DNA from: Rhodoferax ferrireducens
GTDB taxonomy: Bacteria; Pseudomonadota; Gammaproteobacteria; Burkholderiales; Burkholderiaceae_C
Direction of reading: 5' to 3'
Assembly: GCF_003347515.1 (NCBI RefSeq)
Contig: NZ_QEII01000259.1
Coordinates: 1 to 64,000, forward strand
Length of the DNA: 64,000 nucleotides
Position numbers and translations under genes: made by a program. Within the stretch, counting starts at the first letter, position 1, and the number at the start of each line of letters is the position of its first letter. Below the pieces are notes generated by a model. The model had not been told where the DNA came from. It saw only the letters and a program-made list of their open reading frames with translations, and searched no databases. This document shows, one piece after another, positions 1 to 8,050 of this stretch.

Positions 1-2488
1 AATCGAGCAGCACTTCGGGCAGCGATATGGGCTCCAGCGACAGCGACAGTTTGCCGGACTCGATCAGGGCCAGATCCAGGATCTCGTTAATCAACTCCAG
101 CAGATACCAGCCGGCCTGCAGAATCTGCTCGATGCTGGCCCTCTGGCTGGGCGTGGGTGGGGGCGAACCCGACTCCATCAACTGGGCGAAGCCGAGGATG
201 GCATTGAGCGGGGAGCGCAACTCATGGCTCATGCTGGAGAGGAAATCCGACTTCGCGAGGTTGGCTTTGTCCGCCACCTGCCGGGCACTCTCGAGTTCGA
301 CGTTCTTCTCCTGCAACACCTGATCCAGACGTCTGCGTTCCGTAACATCGCGCGCCGCAGCAAAAACACCTTGCAGCTTCCGATCGCGGTCATAGAAGGT
401 GGTTGCGTTATAGGACACCACCGTTTCCTTGCCATCCCTGGCCCGCGCGGTGAGCTCGTAGTCAGTGACTTTCTTTTCACTCAGCACGAGCTTGATAGCG
501 GCTTCGGCCCGCTCGGGATCGGTGAAGTAATTTTTGAATGGCGCACCGATTAACTCGTCACGCGTGCAACCCGTGAGCGCCTCCATTTGCTTGTTGACGT
601 CGGTAATGATGCCGGACGGATCGGTGGTCATGATCGCATCGATGTTCGATTCGATCAGTGAGCGCGTGTAGAACTGCTGGTCGCGCAGACGCTGATCGAG
701 CTTCTTCTGCTCGGCTTCAACCTGCTTGCGCGCCGTATTATCGGTGCCAATCAGCAGGTAGCCAATGATCGTGTTTTGAGCATCGCGCAAGGCCGTGACC
801 GATACGACCGCCGGGAAACGGCTGCCGTCCTTGCGGATATACGTCAGTTCGTAGATGTCCTCGATGCCGCGCGAGGCCTTGAAGACCAAAGCCTCGAAGC
901 CCGGTGTAATTGGCGTGGAGAGTTCCACGCTCAAAGCCTTGGCGCGTGCGATCACTTCCTGCGGGTCGGAAATGTCGGCCGGGGTGATTTTGTTCATCAC
1001 GTCGGCGGCCGCGTATCCCAGCATGCGTTCCGCGCCAACGTTAAAGATCTGAATGACGCCTTTCGCGTCGGTGGCGATGCTTGAGAAATTGGCGCTGTTG
1101 AAAATCGCACTCTGCAACGCCCCGGCTTTGATCAGCGCCTCTTCGGCCTGCTTGCGCGCGGTGATATCACGCAAAATTCCGGTAAAGTAACGCTGGCCCC
1201 CCAGCCGCATCTCGCTGACCGCCATTTCCATCGGGAAAACGCTGCCGTCCTTGCGCCGACCCACGACCTCGCGGCCCAGTCCAATGGCCCGCGCCTCATC
1301 GCTGGCGCTGTAATATTCGAGCGAACCATTGCGCTGATCCTGATCAAGCTCGGGTATCAACAGACTGAAATTTTGGCCGACGACTTCTTCGGCGGTATAA
1401 CCAAACATCCGCTCAGCGGCCGGATTGACCGTCTCGACGATGCCGCCGCGGGCATGCAAAGTGATGATTCCGTCCACCACGGTATTGAGAATCGTCTGGA
1501 TGAGTGCCGCACTGTCGCGCAAGGCCTGCTGCGCGGCGTACTCTTCGGTGACATTGCGAAACACAAGCACAGCACCAACCACCCGACCATCGCGGTCACG
1601 AATCGGTGCGCAACTGTCGGCGATAGCGCACTCGCTGCCATCGCGCGCAATCAGTACGGTGTGGTTGGCCAGGCCCTGTATGGTGCCATGCGTCAAAGTT
1701 TCCATCACCGGGATGGCGGCGGGTTGACGGGTTTCCTGGTTGATAATTTGAAAAATTTCTTCCACCGGGCGACCGGTGGCTTGGGCCTGGGTCCAGCCGG
1801 TGAGTTTCTCGGCAAGGGGATTCAGCAGCGTCACACGTGCTTGCGCATCCGTGGCTATCACAGCATCGCCGATGGAGTTGAGCGTCACGGCAAGCTTTTC
1901 TTCGCTGTCCCGCAATGTGACATTGGCCTGTTGCAGTTGTTTATTGGTTTCCTTTTGAATCTCCAGCAAATGCTGGCGTTCTGCTTCGACCTGTTTGCGC
2001 GCGGTATTGTCGGTACCGATCAACAGGTAGCCAATGATGCCGCCTTGAGCATCGCGAAGCGCCGTGACGGACACGATGGCCGGGAAGCGGTGCCCGTCCT
2101 TGCGGATATAAGTCAACTCGTAGATGTCTTCGATGCCACGCGAGGCCTTGAACACCAGTGCTTCGAAGCCCGGCCTGATCGGCGTGGAAAGCTCGACGCT
2201 TAATGCCTTGGCACGCGCTATCACTTCCTGCGGATCGGAAATGTCGGCGGGGGTGATCTTGTTCAGTACATCGACGGCCGCGTAGCCGAGCATGCGTTCT
2301 GCGCCGACGTTAAAAATTTGAATAACGCCTTTTTCGTCGGTGGCAATACTCGAAAAATTAGCGCTATTGAGAATCGCATTTTGCAAGGCCCCGGTCTTGA
2401 GCAGGGCCTCCTGGCGCCGCACTTCGGTGATGCCATCCTCCTTGCCCGCATCATCGACATAAGTGCTGGCAGTTCCTGTTTCGGACAT
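1..2488 (-). CDS. Multi-PAS sensor histidine kinase (3' end outside window)
   Basis: The frame reads on the minus strand from ATG at 2486-2488 (upstream GGA about 8 nt away) and is still open at base 1, so at least 829 residues are present. Five PAS modules can be read in order: roughly residues 27-166, 197-310, 320-443, 450-589 and 600-717, each ending in a D-x-T-x-R-K/R type linker. A HisKA segment follows, with the H-box SHELRSPLNAILGFAQL near residue 755. The ATPase domain must lie beyond the window. No membrane segment is visible, so it is probably a cytosolic redox or ligand sensor. PAS modules 1 and 4 are recent duplicates of each other. The cognate regulator is not visible. Family call is secure, signal unknown. 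Confidence 0.9.
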   Translation of the reverse strand, partial: MSETGTASTYVDDAGKEDGITEVRRQEALLKTGALQNAILNSANFSSIATDEKGVIQIFNVGAERMLGYAAVDVLNKITPADISDPQEVIARAKALSVELSTPIRPGFEALVFKASRGIEDIYELTYIRKDGHRFPAIVSVTALRDAQGGIIGYLLIGTDNTARKQVEAERQHLLEIQKETNKQLQQANVTLRDSEEKLAVTLNSIGDAVIATDAQARVTLLNPLAEKLTGWTQAQATGRPVEEIFQIINQETRQPAAIPVMETLTHGTIQGLANHTVLIARDGSECAIADSCAPIRDRDGRVVGAVLVFRNVTEEYAAQQALRDSAALIQTILNTVVDGIITLHARGGIVETVNPAAERMFGYTAEEVVGQNFSLLIPELDQDQRNGSLEYYSASDEARAIGLGREVVGRRKDGSVFPMEMAVSEMRLGGQRYFTGILRDITARKQAEEALIKAGALQSAIFNSANFSSIATDAKGVIQIFNVGAERMLGYAAADVMNKITPADISDPQEVIARAKALSVELSTPITPGFEALVFKASRGIEDIYELTYIRKDGSRFPAVVSVTALRDAQNTIIGYLLIGTDNTARKQVEAEQKKLDQRLRDQQFYTRSLIESNIDAIMTTDPSGIITDVNKQMEALTGCTRDELIGAPFKNYFTDPERAEAAIKLVLSEKKVTDYELTARARDGKETVVSYNATTFYDRDRKLQGVFAAARDVTERRRLDQVLQEKNVELESARQVADKANLAKSDFLSSMSHELRSPLNAILGFAQLMESGSPPPTPSQRASIEQILQAGWYLLELINEILDLALIESGKLSLSLEPISLPEVLLD
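722..1140 (-). repeat. Internal duplication, copy encoding PAS module 4
   Basis: This stretch aligns without gaps to 1991-2409 at a constant offset of 1269 nt. In one 60-nt block compared by eye (841-900 against 2110-2169) 51 of 60 bases agree. It encodes the fourth PAS module of the sensor kinase. Confidence 0.85.
1991..2409 (-). repeat. Internal duplication, copy encoding PAS module 1
   Basis: Partner of 722-1140, ungapped over about 419 nt. The intervening 850 nt encode PAS modules 2 and 3, which are not part of the duplication. Many differences fall at third codon positions, as expected after duplication under protein-level selection. Confidence 0.85.
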
Positions 2489-2841
2489 GAATAGTTTCCG
2501 TGAAAATCGTATATCGAACCGGAGGAGGGCTGCGCTGGTGAATCGGCAGCCGAAGATTGCACCTCCACAGTCGAGGTCGAGCGCACCTCTGTTCGTGAGT
2601 GTAGATCATCACCGCCTAATCGACGAGCGTCTGTGCGCTAACGAACATAAGCCGTTCGATGAGCATGTTTTTGCTTGAATCGATGGCTTGTCGGACTGGT
2701 CGATTCTTCTTGAAAATTTCGTCATGTGTGCGCCGACGCACAGAATGACTCGATCAAAGAGGCAAGAATGAGATCTCGCCCGTGCCTGCGCGAATTGCGC
2801 TCCACGCCTTGAATCTTAGTATTGATTTGGAGAAATTTATC
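2489..2841. other. Divergent intergenic region with a short palindrome
   Basis: No credible gene is seen between the two divergent starts. The stretch must hold the promoters of both the sensor kinase and the glycine-zipper lipoprotein. A perfect inverted repeat TGTGCG-CCGA-CGCACA lies at 2727-2742, about 100 nt before the lipoprotein start. It could be an operator or a small hairpin. No regulator can be assigned. Confidence 0.4.
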
Positions 2842-3066
2842 ATGAACCAACTTAAACACCTCATCTCGGTTTTTCCAACTACCATACTGGTGTCAGTCGT
2901 GGCTCTGGGTGGTTGCGCCGGGATGACCGCGCAGGAGAAAGGGACTGCCACTGGCGCGGTTATAGGGGGCGTTGCGGGCAATGTCGTTGGTGGCGGCGTG
3001 CTGGGTACCGCAGCCGGGGCAGCCGTGGGAGGTGTCATTGGTCACGAGGTCACCAAGCAAAAGTAA
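2842..3066 (+). CDS. Small glycine-zipper outer-membrane lipoprotein
   Basis: A 74-residue protein. The start at 2842 is preferred over an in-frame ATG at 2782 because GGAGAAA precedes it and because it puts a type II signal peptide at the N-terminus, with lipobox VALGGC and Cys25 as lipidation site. The mature part is dominated by G-x-x-x-G repeats (ATGAVIGGVAGNVVGGG and a second set), the glycine-zipper pattern of YMGG/Rick_17kDa-type proteins that pack helices in the outer membrane. It stands alone, ahead of the transglutaminase-like gene on the same strand. Function is envelope-related by family; nothing more specific can be read. The composition resembles osmotically induced lipoproteins. 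Confidence 0.85.
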   Translation: MNQLKHLISVFPTTILVSVVALGGCAGMTAQEKGTATGAVIGGVAGNVVGGGVLGTAAGAAVGGVIGHEVTKQK

Positions 3067-3156
3067 TGCGCTGGCTGCGACGCAGCCGGCAGCGGCCGGC
3101 GTCGCCACTTTCCTTGGACTGGCGCCCGGTCTTGACCCATAGTATGGAGTAACACC

Positions 3157-4035
3157 GTGTCCATTTTCTTCGATATTACCCACACCACCCATTATCGTTA
3201 CGCGCAAGCGGTGAAGGTTGGCGAGCACCGGGTGCTGTTTCGTCCCCGCGACAGCCATGACCTGAGGGTGCTGGCGACCAATATGCAGGTCATCCCCACG
3301 CCGGTGGGCATCCGATTGATCCAGGACGCCTATTCCAACTCGGTTGCCCTTGTGCAACCTCAGAGTCCGGCCAACGAATTGAAAGTGGTATGTTTGTTTT
3401 CGGTTGAACATGCTGGCACACGTACGCTTGAGCTTCCGTTGAGTCCTGAAGCGATGAACTATCCGTTCGACTATGACGCCGAAGAACGATTGGTGCTTGC
3501 GCACTACCTGATGCCCTATTACGACGACCCCAACGGCGTGCTGCAGGCTTGGGCAAATCAATTTATTCGCGTCAGCGGTCTGACCGGGACGCGCGAACTG
3601 CTGGTGGAAATGACGCAATTCATCCGCGACACCCTGCAATACCAGGTCCGATTTGAAGAGGGGGTGCAAACGCCGCATGAGACCCTTGCGTTGCAGAGCG
3701 GCACCTGCCGTGATTTTGCGACATTGATGATTGAGGCGATTCGTCTTCTTGGCTATGCGGCACGTTTTGTCTCGGGCTATCTGTACACACCGTGGCTGGA
3801 CGACGGCATGCAGCAAGGTGTGGGCGCCACGCACGCCTGGGTTCAGGTCTATCTGCCCGGGGCTGGCTGGATTGCGTTCGACCCGACCAATAATCTCGTC
3901 GGAGGGACGAATCTGATTCGTGTCGGCGTGGCGCGGCACGCCAGCCTGGCGTCCCCTGTCAGCGGATCGTGGCACGGATCGGCGAGCGACTACCTCGGCA
4001 TGACGGTCGATGTGCAGGTGCTTCGGCGCCGTTGA
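3157..4035 (+). CDS. Transglutaminase-like cysteine protease/amidase family protein
   Basis: A 292-residue protein starting at GTG 3157, with GGAGT seven bases upstream. The N-terminal 80 residues (ITHTTHYRYAQAV, then the arginine-rich FRPRDSHDL) match the beta-barrel domain that precedes bacterial transglutaminase-like cores. The core carries the expected triad: Cys184 in SGTCRDFATL, His226 in GATHAWVQV and Asp242 in AFDPTN. There is no signal peptide, so it should act in the cytoplasm, presumably on peptides or isopeptide bonds. In other bacteria such genes sit beside circularly permuted ATP-grasp and alpha-E genes, which are absent here. The fold is secure; the substrate is unknown. Confidence 0.9.
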   Translation: MSIFFDITHTTHYRYAQAVKVGEHRVLFRPRDSHDLRVLATNMQVIPTPVGIRLIQDAYSNSVALVQPQSPANELKVVCLFSVEHAGTRTLELPLSPEAMNYPFDYDAEERLVLAHYLMPYYDDPNGVLQAWANQFIRVSGLTGTRELLVEMTQFIRDTLQYQVRFEEGVQTPHETLALQSGTCRDFATLMIEAIRLLGYAARFVSGYLYTPWLDDGMQQGVGATHAWVQVYLPGAGWIAFDPTNNLVGGTNLIRVGVARHASLASPVSGSWHGSASDYLGMTVDVQVLRRR

Positions 4036-4059
4036 TCACATTGGTTTTGACTTACGGTC

Positions 4060-4563
4060 TCATCCCACGGCAATGAGTCGTTCGGCACGTGCGGCATGTA
4101 GTACCGCTGTAGCATCCAGCATCAGTGTCTCGGCCGGAGTGCGGTCGGCCAGCCACGGGTTGGATTGCGAAAACCAGTCCGCCAGTTCCCAAGCATCGTA
4201 AACGGAGTTCAATTCCGCCAGCACTTGGGCGAGTCCCGTTTGCGGTGTCATGTCGATACGATTGAACTGGAACAAAGGAAGCCACAACTCCGACTGCCAC
4301 TCGAAGCTGATCACGTTTCCTTTGACAATCCATCGAGCCAGCGTTGCGAGATCGGACCCACAGTGGCGCTTGAATAGCGCGAGCACCTCCTGCGCGCGTG
4401 CCAGACCACCGCTGCATCGATAGGCACCGAGCATGGCGACGAACTGATGGTTGGCGCGAGACTCCTGCGCCCATTGAGAGGCAGAGTCTGTTGCGCAGGA
4501 TCCATGCCTGTGCATGGTTCTACCTTGCGACGACATAGGTCTGAGTTCGAGAACGTTTTGCAT
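4060..4563 (-). CDS. Orphan MbcA/ParS/Xre-type (DUF2384-like) protein
   Basis: A 167-residue protein. The start at 4561-4563 is chosen because TGGAGC lies seven bases upstream; an upstream in-frame Met at 4692 adds 43 residues that look like noncoding sequence. The middle (YRCSGGLARAQEVLALF, LARWIVKGNVISFEWQ) looks like a helical DNA-binding or regulatory region. The C-terminal 40 residues (WFSQSNPWLADRTPAETL, then HAARAERL) fit the toxin-binding DUF2384 module of MbcA/ParS antitoxins. No RES-domain toxin gene flanks it, so it is either an orphan antitoxin-like regulator or a member of a family with a different job. It converges on the transglutaminase gene with 24 nt between the stops. Confidence 0.7.
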   Translation of the reverse strand: MQNVLELRPMSSQGRTMHRHGSCATDSASQWAQESRANHQFVAMLGAYRCSGGLARAQEVLALFKRHCGSDLATLARWIVKGNVISFEWQSELWLPLFQFNRIDMTPQTGLAQVLAELNSVYDAWELADWFSQSNPWLADRTPAETLMLDATAVLHAARAERLIAVG

Positions 4564-4939
4564 GAAAGCTCCAAAATCGTAAGAACACGAAGTAAACATA
4601 CTGATAGGACCAATCTGGCCGGCGTAGTACAGCATGACACCGTCCATACGGTAGGGGATGCCGGGGTGGTGGTCTGTGCGTTCGCGTACCAAATGTGTGA
4701 ATAACGATCACCCAGGACGCGATCAGCCGACTTTTCGGATCCGGGTCCCTGCATGTATGAAAGGGTAAAAATTGTCTTGTGTGTGTTCGATAGCGCACAG
4801 AGCTTCTTGTGGTGAAACGCGACACTTAAATTAGTTAGGCGCTGCGCGAAAGCGTTTGCGCACAACGACCGCGTAAGCACTGACAGGGCGTCGGTTGGTT
4901 ACATCGACAGTTTTTTGAATCAGACATAAAGTGAAACAA
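4564..4939. other. Divergent intergenic region
   Basis: About 375 nt between the DUF2384-like gene and the ice-binding-type lipoprotein. No credible gene. A hairpin-capable stretch lies at 4843-4862 (TGCGC and GCGCA arms, with AAA/TTT inside). The 40 nt ahead of the lipoprotein are AT-rich (run of six T at about 4911-4917), and promoters for both genes must lie here. Confidence 0.4.
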
Positions 4940-6238
4940 ATGAACAAAATCAATAGTTGTTCCAGGGTCCTGCCATGGTTGATGGCATCGCTGCTAAGCC
5001 TTGTGCTTGCGGGATGCGGTGGCGGCGGTGGGCAAGACCCCATCCTGGGAACCGGTGCCGGAGTCAGCTTCGCTGCGCCCACCGGCGCAATCATTCCAGG
5101 CGCTGTATGTCCCGTCGCGAGCGCCACAAGTCCTGCCGTGATTACGTCGGACCCCACTGGGGGCAACCAGTTTGTGGCGACCAGCACCACGGGTGTTGCC
5201 AGCAATGGAAAATTGATCTCGGCCACCTTCAGTCTGGCAATGAACGCCGCAACGATCAATGCGGCAACATTTACTCTAGCGCCCTTGGGCGGCGCTCTCC
5301 TCGTTCCTGCGACGGTAAGTTACGACGCCGCCACCAAGGTCGCAACGCTGACGACTTCATCGGCTCTTGTTGCCTCCACTTCTTACACCGCAGTCATCCA
5401 CGCCGGCGCCACCAGCGCGACGGGTACCCCCGTTGGCTGCCCCTTCGCTTGGACCTTCAAGACTGCCACAGTCGCCGTTGCAAGCCCCGCAGTGATAGGT
5501 CTTGGATCCGCCTCGACTTTCGGAACGTTCGGCGGCACTGCCGGCATAACCAACGCGGGACTGCTCACGGTTGTCAATGGTGACATCGGCACAACCGCGG
5601 TCTCGACTGCGGTGACGGGATTCCACGATGCCGGGCCGGGATGTACCTATACGGAAACGACGCTTAACAGGGGAACGGTCAATGGTTTGATCTACACCGC
5701 TGCGCCACCGCCTACGGTTGCCTGCCCGACAGAAGGTACTGCCACTACTTTCGCGATTGCCACTCAGGCCCGTGCTGATGCGCTGGCCGCCTACAACGCA
5801 CTGGCGGCCATGCCAGTTGGTGCAAATCCTGGCGCCAACCTAGCTGGTCTGACGCTCGCTCCCGGCGTCTATACCGCGCCGAATGGCTCGTTCATGATGC
5901 AGGGTGGCGACTTGACCCTCGACGCTCAAGGTGATGCGAATGCCGTCTGGGTGTTTCAGATGGCAACCACGCTCACCGTGGGCGGTCCGGGCGCAGCAGC
6001 GCCGCAAAGCGTCATCCTGACTGGCGGCGCCCAGGCCAAGAATGTGTTTTGGCAAGTGGGTAGTGCCGCCACGATCAATGCAGGTGGCGGCGGCACCATG
6101 GTGGGAACCATCATCGCCCAGGCCGGTGCTGCGTTCTCCACGGCTGGCAATGTTGCCATCGTGACGCTTCAGGGCCGTGCCTTGTCCCTGGGCGCGTCGG
6201 TGACCCTTGTGAATACCGTCGTTAACGTGCCCCAGTAA
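4940..6238 (+). CDS. DUF3494 ice-binding-like lipoprotein with bacterial Ig-like domain
   Basis: A 432-residue exported protein. ATG 4940 is used; GTG at 4931 is possible and neither has a clear Shine-Dalgarno. The lipobox LVLAGC places the lipidated Cys at residue 26, followed by a glycine tract. Residues about 65-165 resemble an SbsA-type Ig-like module (GKLISATFSLAMNAATI, then the FAWTFKT end). Residues about 185-432 match the DUF3494 ice-binding fold: LGSASTFGTFGGTAGITNAG, the AAYNALAAMP segment, LTLAPGVYTAPNGSF, and the C-terminal AAAPQSVIL, VFWQVGSAATI and GTIIAQAGAAFSTA strands. In characterised members this beta-helix binds ice; in others it serves adhesion. Composition is Ala/Gly/Thr-rich. 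Surface display is inferred. Confidence 0.88.
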   Translation: MNKINSCSRVLPWLMASLLSLVLAGCGGGGGQDPILGTGAGVSFAAPTGAIIPGAVCPVASATSPAVITSDPTGGNQFVATSTTGVASNGKLISATFSLAMNAATINAATFTLAPLGGALLVPATVSYDAATKVATLTTSSALVASTSYTAVIHAGATSATGTPVGCPFAWTFKTATVAVASPAVIGLGSASTFGTFGGTAGITNAGLLTVVNGDIGTTAVSTAVTGFHDAGPGCTYTETTLNRGTVNGLIYTAAPPPTVACPTEGTATTFAIATQARADALAAYNALAAMPVGANPGANLAGLTLAPGVYTAPNGSFMMQGGDLTLDAQGDANAVWVFQMATTLTVGGPGAAAPQSVILTGGAQAKNVFWQVGSAATINAGGGGTMVGTIIAQAGAAFSTAGNVAIVTLQGRALSLGASVTLVNTVVNVPQ

Positions 6239-6325
6239 AGACCGAAGCATCCAGCCAAAGTCGGTGGCTACATCTCTGCCGGCCTTGAATGCGCAGTCCA
6301 AACAAATTCAAGTCATTGAAACCAT

Positions 6326-6360
6326 TCACCGGCACTCCGTCAGGTTAGGAGCGCCGGTGA
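6326..6360 (+). promoter_or_regulatory. Hairpin in the leader of the OmpA-family gene
   Basis: TCACCGGC at 6326-6333 pairs perfectly with GCCGGTGA at 6353-6360. After one mismatch, CTCC pairs with GGAG inside it, leaving a nine-base loop. No T-run follows; instead the AGGAGAAAG ribosome-binding site starts about ten bases on and the ATG follows at 6380. It may stabilise the mRNA, modulate translation, or mark the end of the upstream transcript. Confidence 0.5.
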
Positions 6361-6379
6361 CTCCTCCAGGAGAAAGAAC

Positions 6380-7534
6380 ATGAAATTAGCAAGCGCCAAA
6401 TTAGCAAGAGCCTCAGGGACGTTGGGTCTGCTGGCACTGGCTGTCATTGCCAGTCCATTCGCGGTAGCGCAAGACGATTCCGGCTGGTACGGAGGGGCCA
6501 ACATTGGCCAGTCACGAGCGACGATTGACGACGCGCGGATCACCAGCGGTTTGCTGGGAGGCGGGTTTAGCACAAGTTCGATCATCGATGAAGACCGTGA
6601 CCGTGGTTACAAGATCTTTGGTGGCTACCAGTTCAACAAGAATTTCGCCCTTGAAGGCGGCTACTTCGATCTCGGCAAGTTCGGTTTCACGGCGACCACG
6701 GTACCGGCGGGAAGCCTGAGCGGCAATATCCGGCTTAGAGGTCTGAATCTGGACGTCGTGGGCACGCTGCCCGTCAACGAAAGATTTTCTGTTTTTGGCC
6801 GCATTGGTGCCAACCATGCCGAAGCCAGAGATACCTTCGCTGGAATCGGGGCAGTCAGTGTGCTCAATCCCAACCCCAGCAAGCGCGATACGAACCTCAA
6901 GCTAGGTCTGGGGCTGCAATACGCATTCACGCCATCTCTCGCCATGCGCGCCGAGGTGGAGCGCTACCGCATCAACGACGCGGTCGGCAACAAAGGCGAC
7001 ATTGACCTGGTCTCCGTCGGCCTGGTCTACCGATTCGGCGCCAAAACGCAAGCGCCCGTCGCGCGCATGGCAGAGCCGGCACCGGCAGCTGTGGCGCTTG
7101 CCCCCGCAGCGCAGCCGGTCGTCGTCACGCCGCCTGCGCCTGTGCCCATGCCGATGAAAGTGACCCTCGCGGCCGATTCGCTTTTCGATTTCGACAAGGC
7201 GGTTGTGCTGCCTTCGGGCAAACAGCATCTCGACAAGTTTGTGGCCGACTTGCAGGGCGTTGACTTTGATGTCATCGCGGTCACGGGACATACCGATCGG
7301 ATCGGTACCCATGCCTACAACCTCAAGCTCTCGACGCGTCGAGCCGAGGCGGTCGGTGCCTATCTCGTGGAATCTGCGGGAGTCGCCGCCAACAAGATCG
7401 TGACCAAAGGCGTCAACGGCGCCGAGCCTGTGACCAAGCCTGGCGACTGCGTGGGCAGCAAGGTGAGCAAGCAACTGATTGCCTGCTTGCAGCCTGATCG
7501 CCGCGTCGAGCTCGAAGTCACCGGTACGCGCTGA
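6380..7534 (+). CDS. OmpA-family outer-membrane protein
   Basis: A 384-residue porin-like protein with a strong AGGAG site. A signal peptide is followed by cleavage near AVAQ (residue 30). Residues about 32-220 form an eight-stranded OmpA-type barrel (GWYGGANIGQS, IFGGYQFNKNFALEGGYFDL, and LVSVGLVYRFGA as last strand). A Pro/Ala-rich hinge follows at about 222-260. The C-terminal peptidoglycan-binding domain shows ADSLFDFDKAVVLPSGKQHL, VTGHTDRIG and the YNLKLSTRRAEAVGAYLV helix. The insertion GDCVGSKVSKQLIACLQPDR holds two Cys that could form the disulphide seen in many betaproteobacterial OmpA proteins. It anchors the outer membrane to peptidoglycan. Confidence 0.95.
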   Translation: MKLASAKLARASGTLGLLALAVIASPFAVAQDDSGWYGGANIGQSRATIDDARITSGLLGGGFSTSSIIDEDRDRGYKIFGGYQFNKNFALEGGYFDLGKFGFTATTVPAGSLSGNIRLRGLNLDVVGTLPVNERFSVFGRIGANHAEARDTFAGIGAVSVLNPNPSKRDTNLKLGLGLQYAFTPSLAMRAEVERYRINDAVGNKGDIDLVSVGLVYRFGAKTQAPVARMAEPAPAAVALAPAAQPVVVTPPAPVPMPMKVTLAADSLFDFDKAVVLPSGKQHLDKFVADLQGVDFDVIAVTGHTDRIGTHAYNLKLSTRRAEAVGAYLVESAGVAANKIVTKGVNGAEPVTKPGDCVGSKVSKQLIACLQPDRRVELEVTGTR

Positions 7535-7543
7535 TGCAGGTGC

Positions 7544-7575
7544 GGCGCGAACTAGCGGTCAGACCCGTTCGCGCC
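7544..7575 (+). terminator. Stem-loop after the OmpA-family gene
   Basis: Ten bases after the stop, GGCGCGAAC (7544-7552) pairs perfectly with GTTCGCGCC (7567-7575), and the loop contains a second GGTC/GACC pair. Only two T follow, so it is not a canonical intrinsic terminator. It could protect the 3' end or assist Rho-dependent termination. Confidence 0.5.
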
Positions 7576-7805
7576 TTAACTGAAACTGAAACGCATTCGA
7601 AAAGGCCCATTTCATTGAGCCAGTCGTACATCGCATGGAACTATTCCTACATGTGTCGGCGTGGTATCTGACATACATACAAACGCGTTTTTCGTAACAT
7701 ATTTTTATCTTGTTGCCGCTTGATTCACGAGATGAAAGCTGCAAGAAAAGTGGTGCATTTTTTTACTATTGCGATTGACTGTTGGGTTAATCATCTGGAG
7801 TTTTT

Positions 7806-8048
7806 ATGAACACGCATGTTGTGACTTCCCCGTCTTGGAGCACCGCATCGTTTGGTGATGCGGCGGACACATTACCACTGGATCTATCGGCGCTGGGAGA
7901 ACATCTGGACCTTTGCAGGAGATCACGCGGTCGCCTGTTCGCCCTGCATTGCGTCGCGCAATCCATGCACGGCTTTGTGGCCGGGCGCTTTGTGACGACG
8001 GTGGTGGCGATGTCGCTGGTCATCAGCCTTGTCTCCATGGTATTTTAG
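7806..8048 (+). CDS. Small membrane protein ahead of the glucan synthase
   Basis: An 80-residue protein with ATG 7806 preceded by CTGGAG at seven bases. The N-terminal 50 residues are polar; the C-terminal 20 (RFVTTVVAMSLVISLVSMVF) form one hydrophobic helix. The stop TAG ends two bases before the start codon of the cyclic glucan synthase, so the two are probably translationally coupled. I do not recognise the family. A role in membrane placement of the synthase, or simply a leader peptide setting its translation, are both possible. The 270-nt stretch before it (7535-7805) holds only the stem-loop after ompA and an AT-rich presumptive promoter. Confidence 0.6.
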   Translation: MNTHVVTSPSWSTASFGDAADTLPLDLSALGEHLDLCRRSRGRLFALHCVAQSMHGFVAGRFVTTVVAMSLVISLVSMVF

Positions 8049-8050
8049 GT

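Noticed and set aside
2893-3975. 360-residue minus-strand frame opposite the lipoprotein and transglutaminase-like genes
   Set aside because: It covers two genes with good start sites and motifs, and shows no family features itself.
7745-7775. T-run preceded by short TGCA words as a terminator
   Set aside because: The stem would have only four pairs, and the run lies in a probable promoter region.
7913-8050. N-terminal extension of the glucan synthase frame
   Set aside because: It overlaps the 80-residue gene and is Arg-rich and unlike the family; ATG 8051 fits better.
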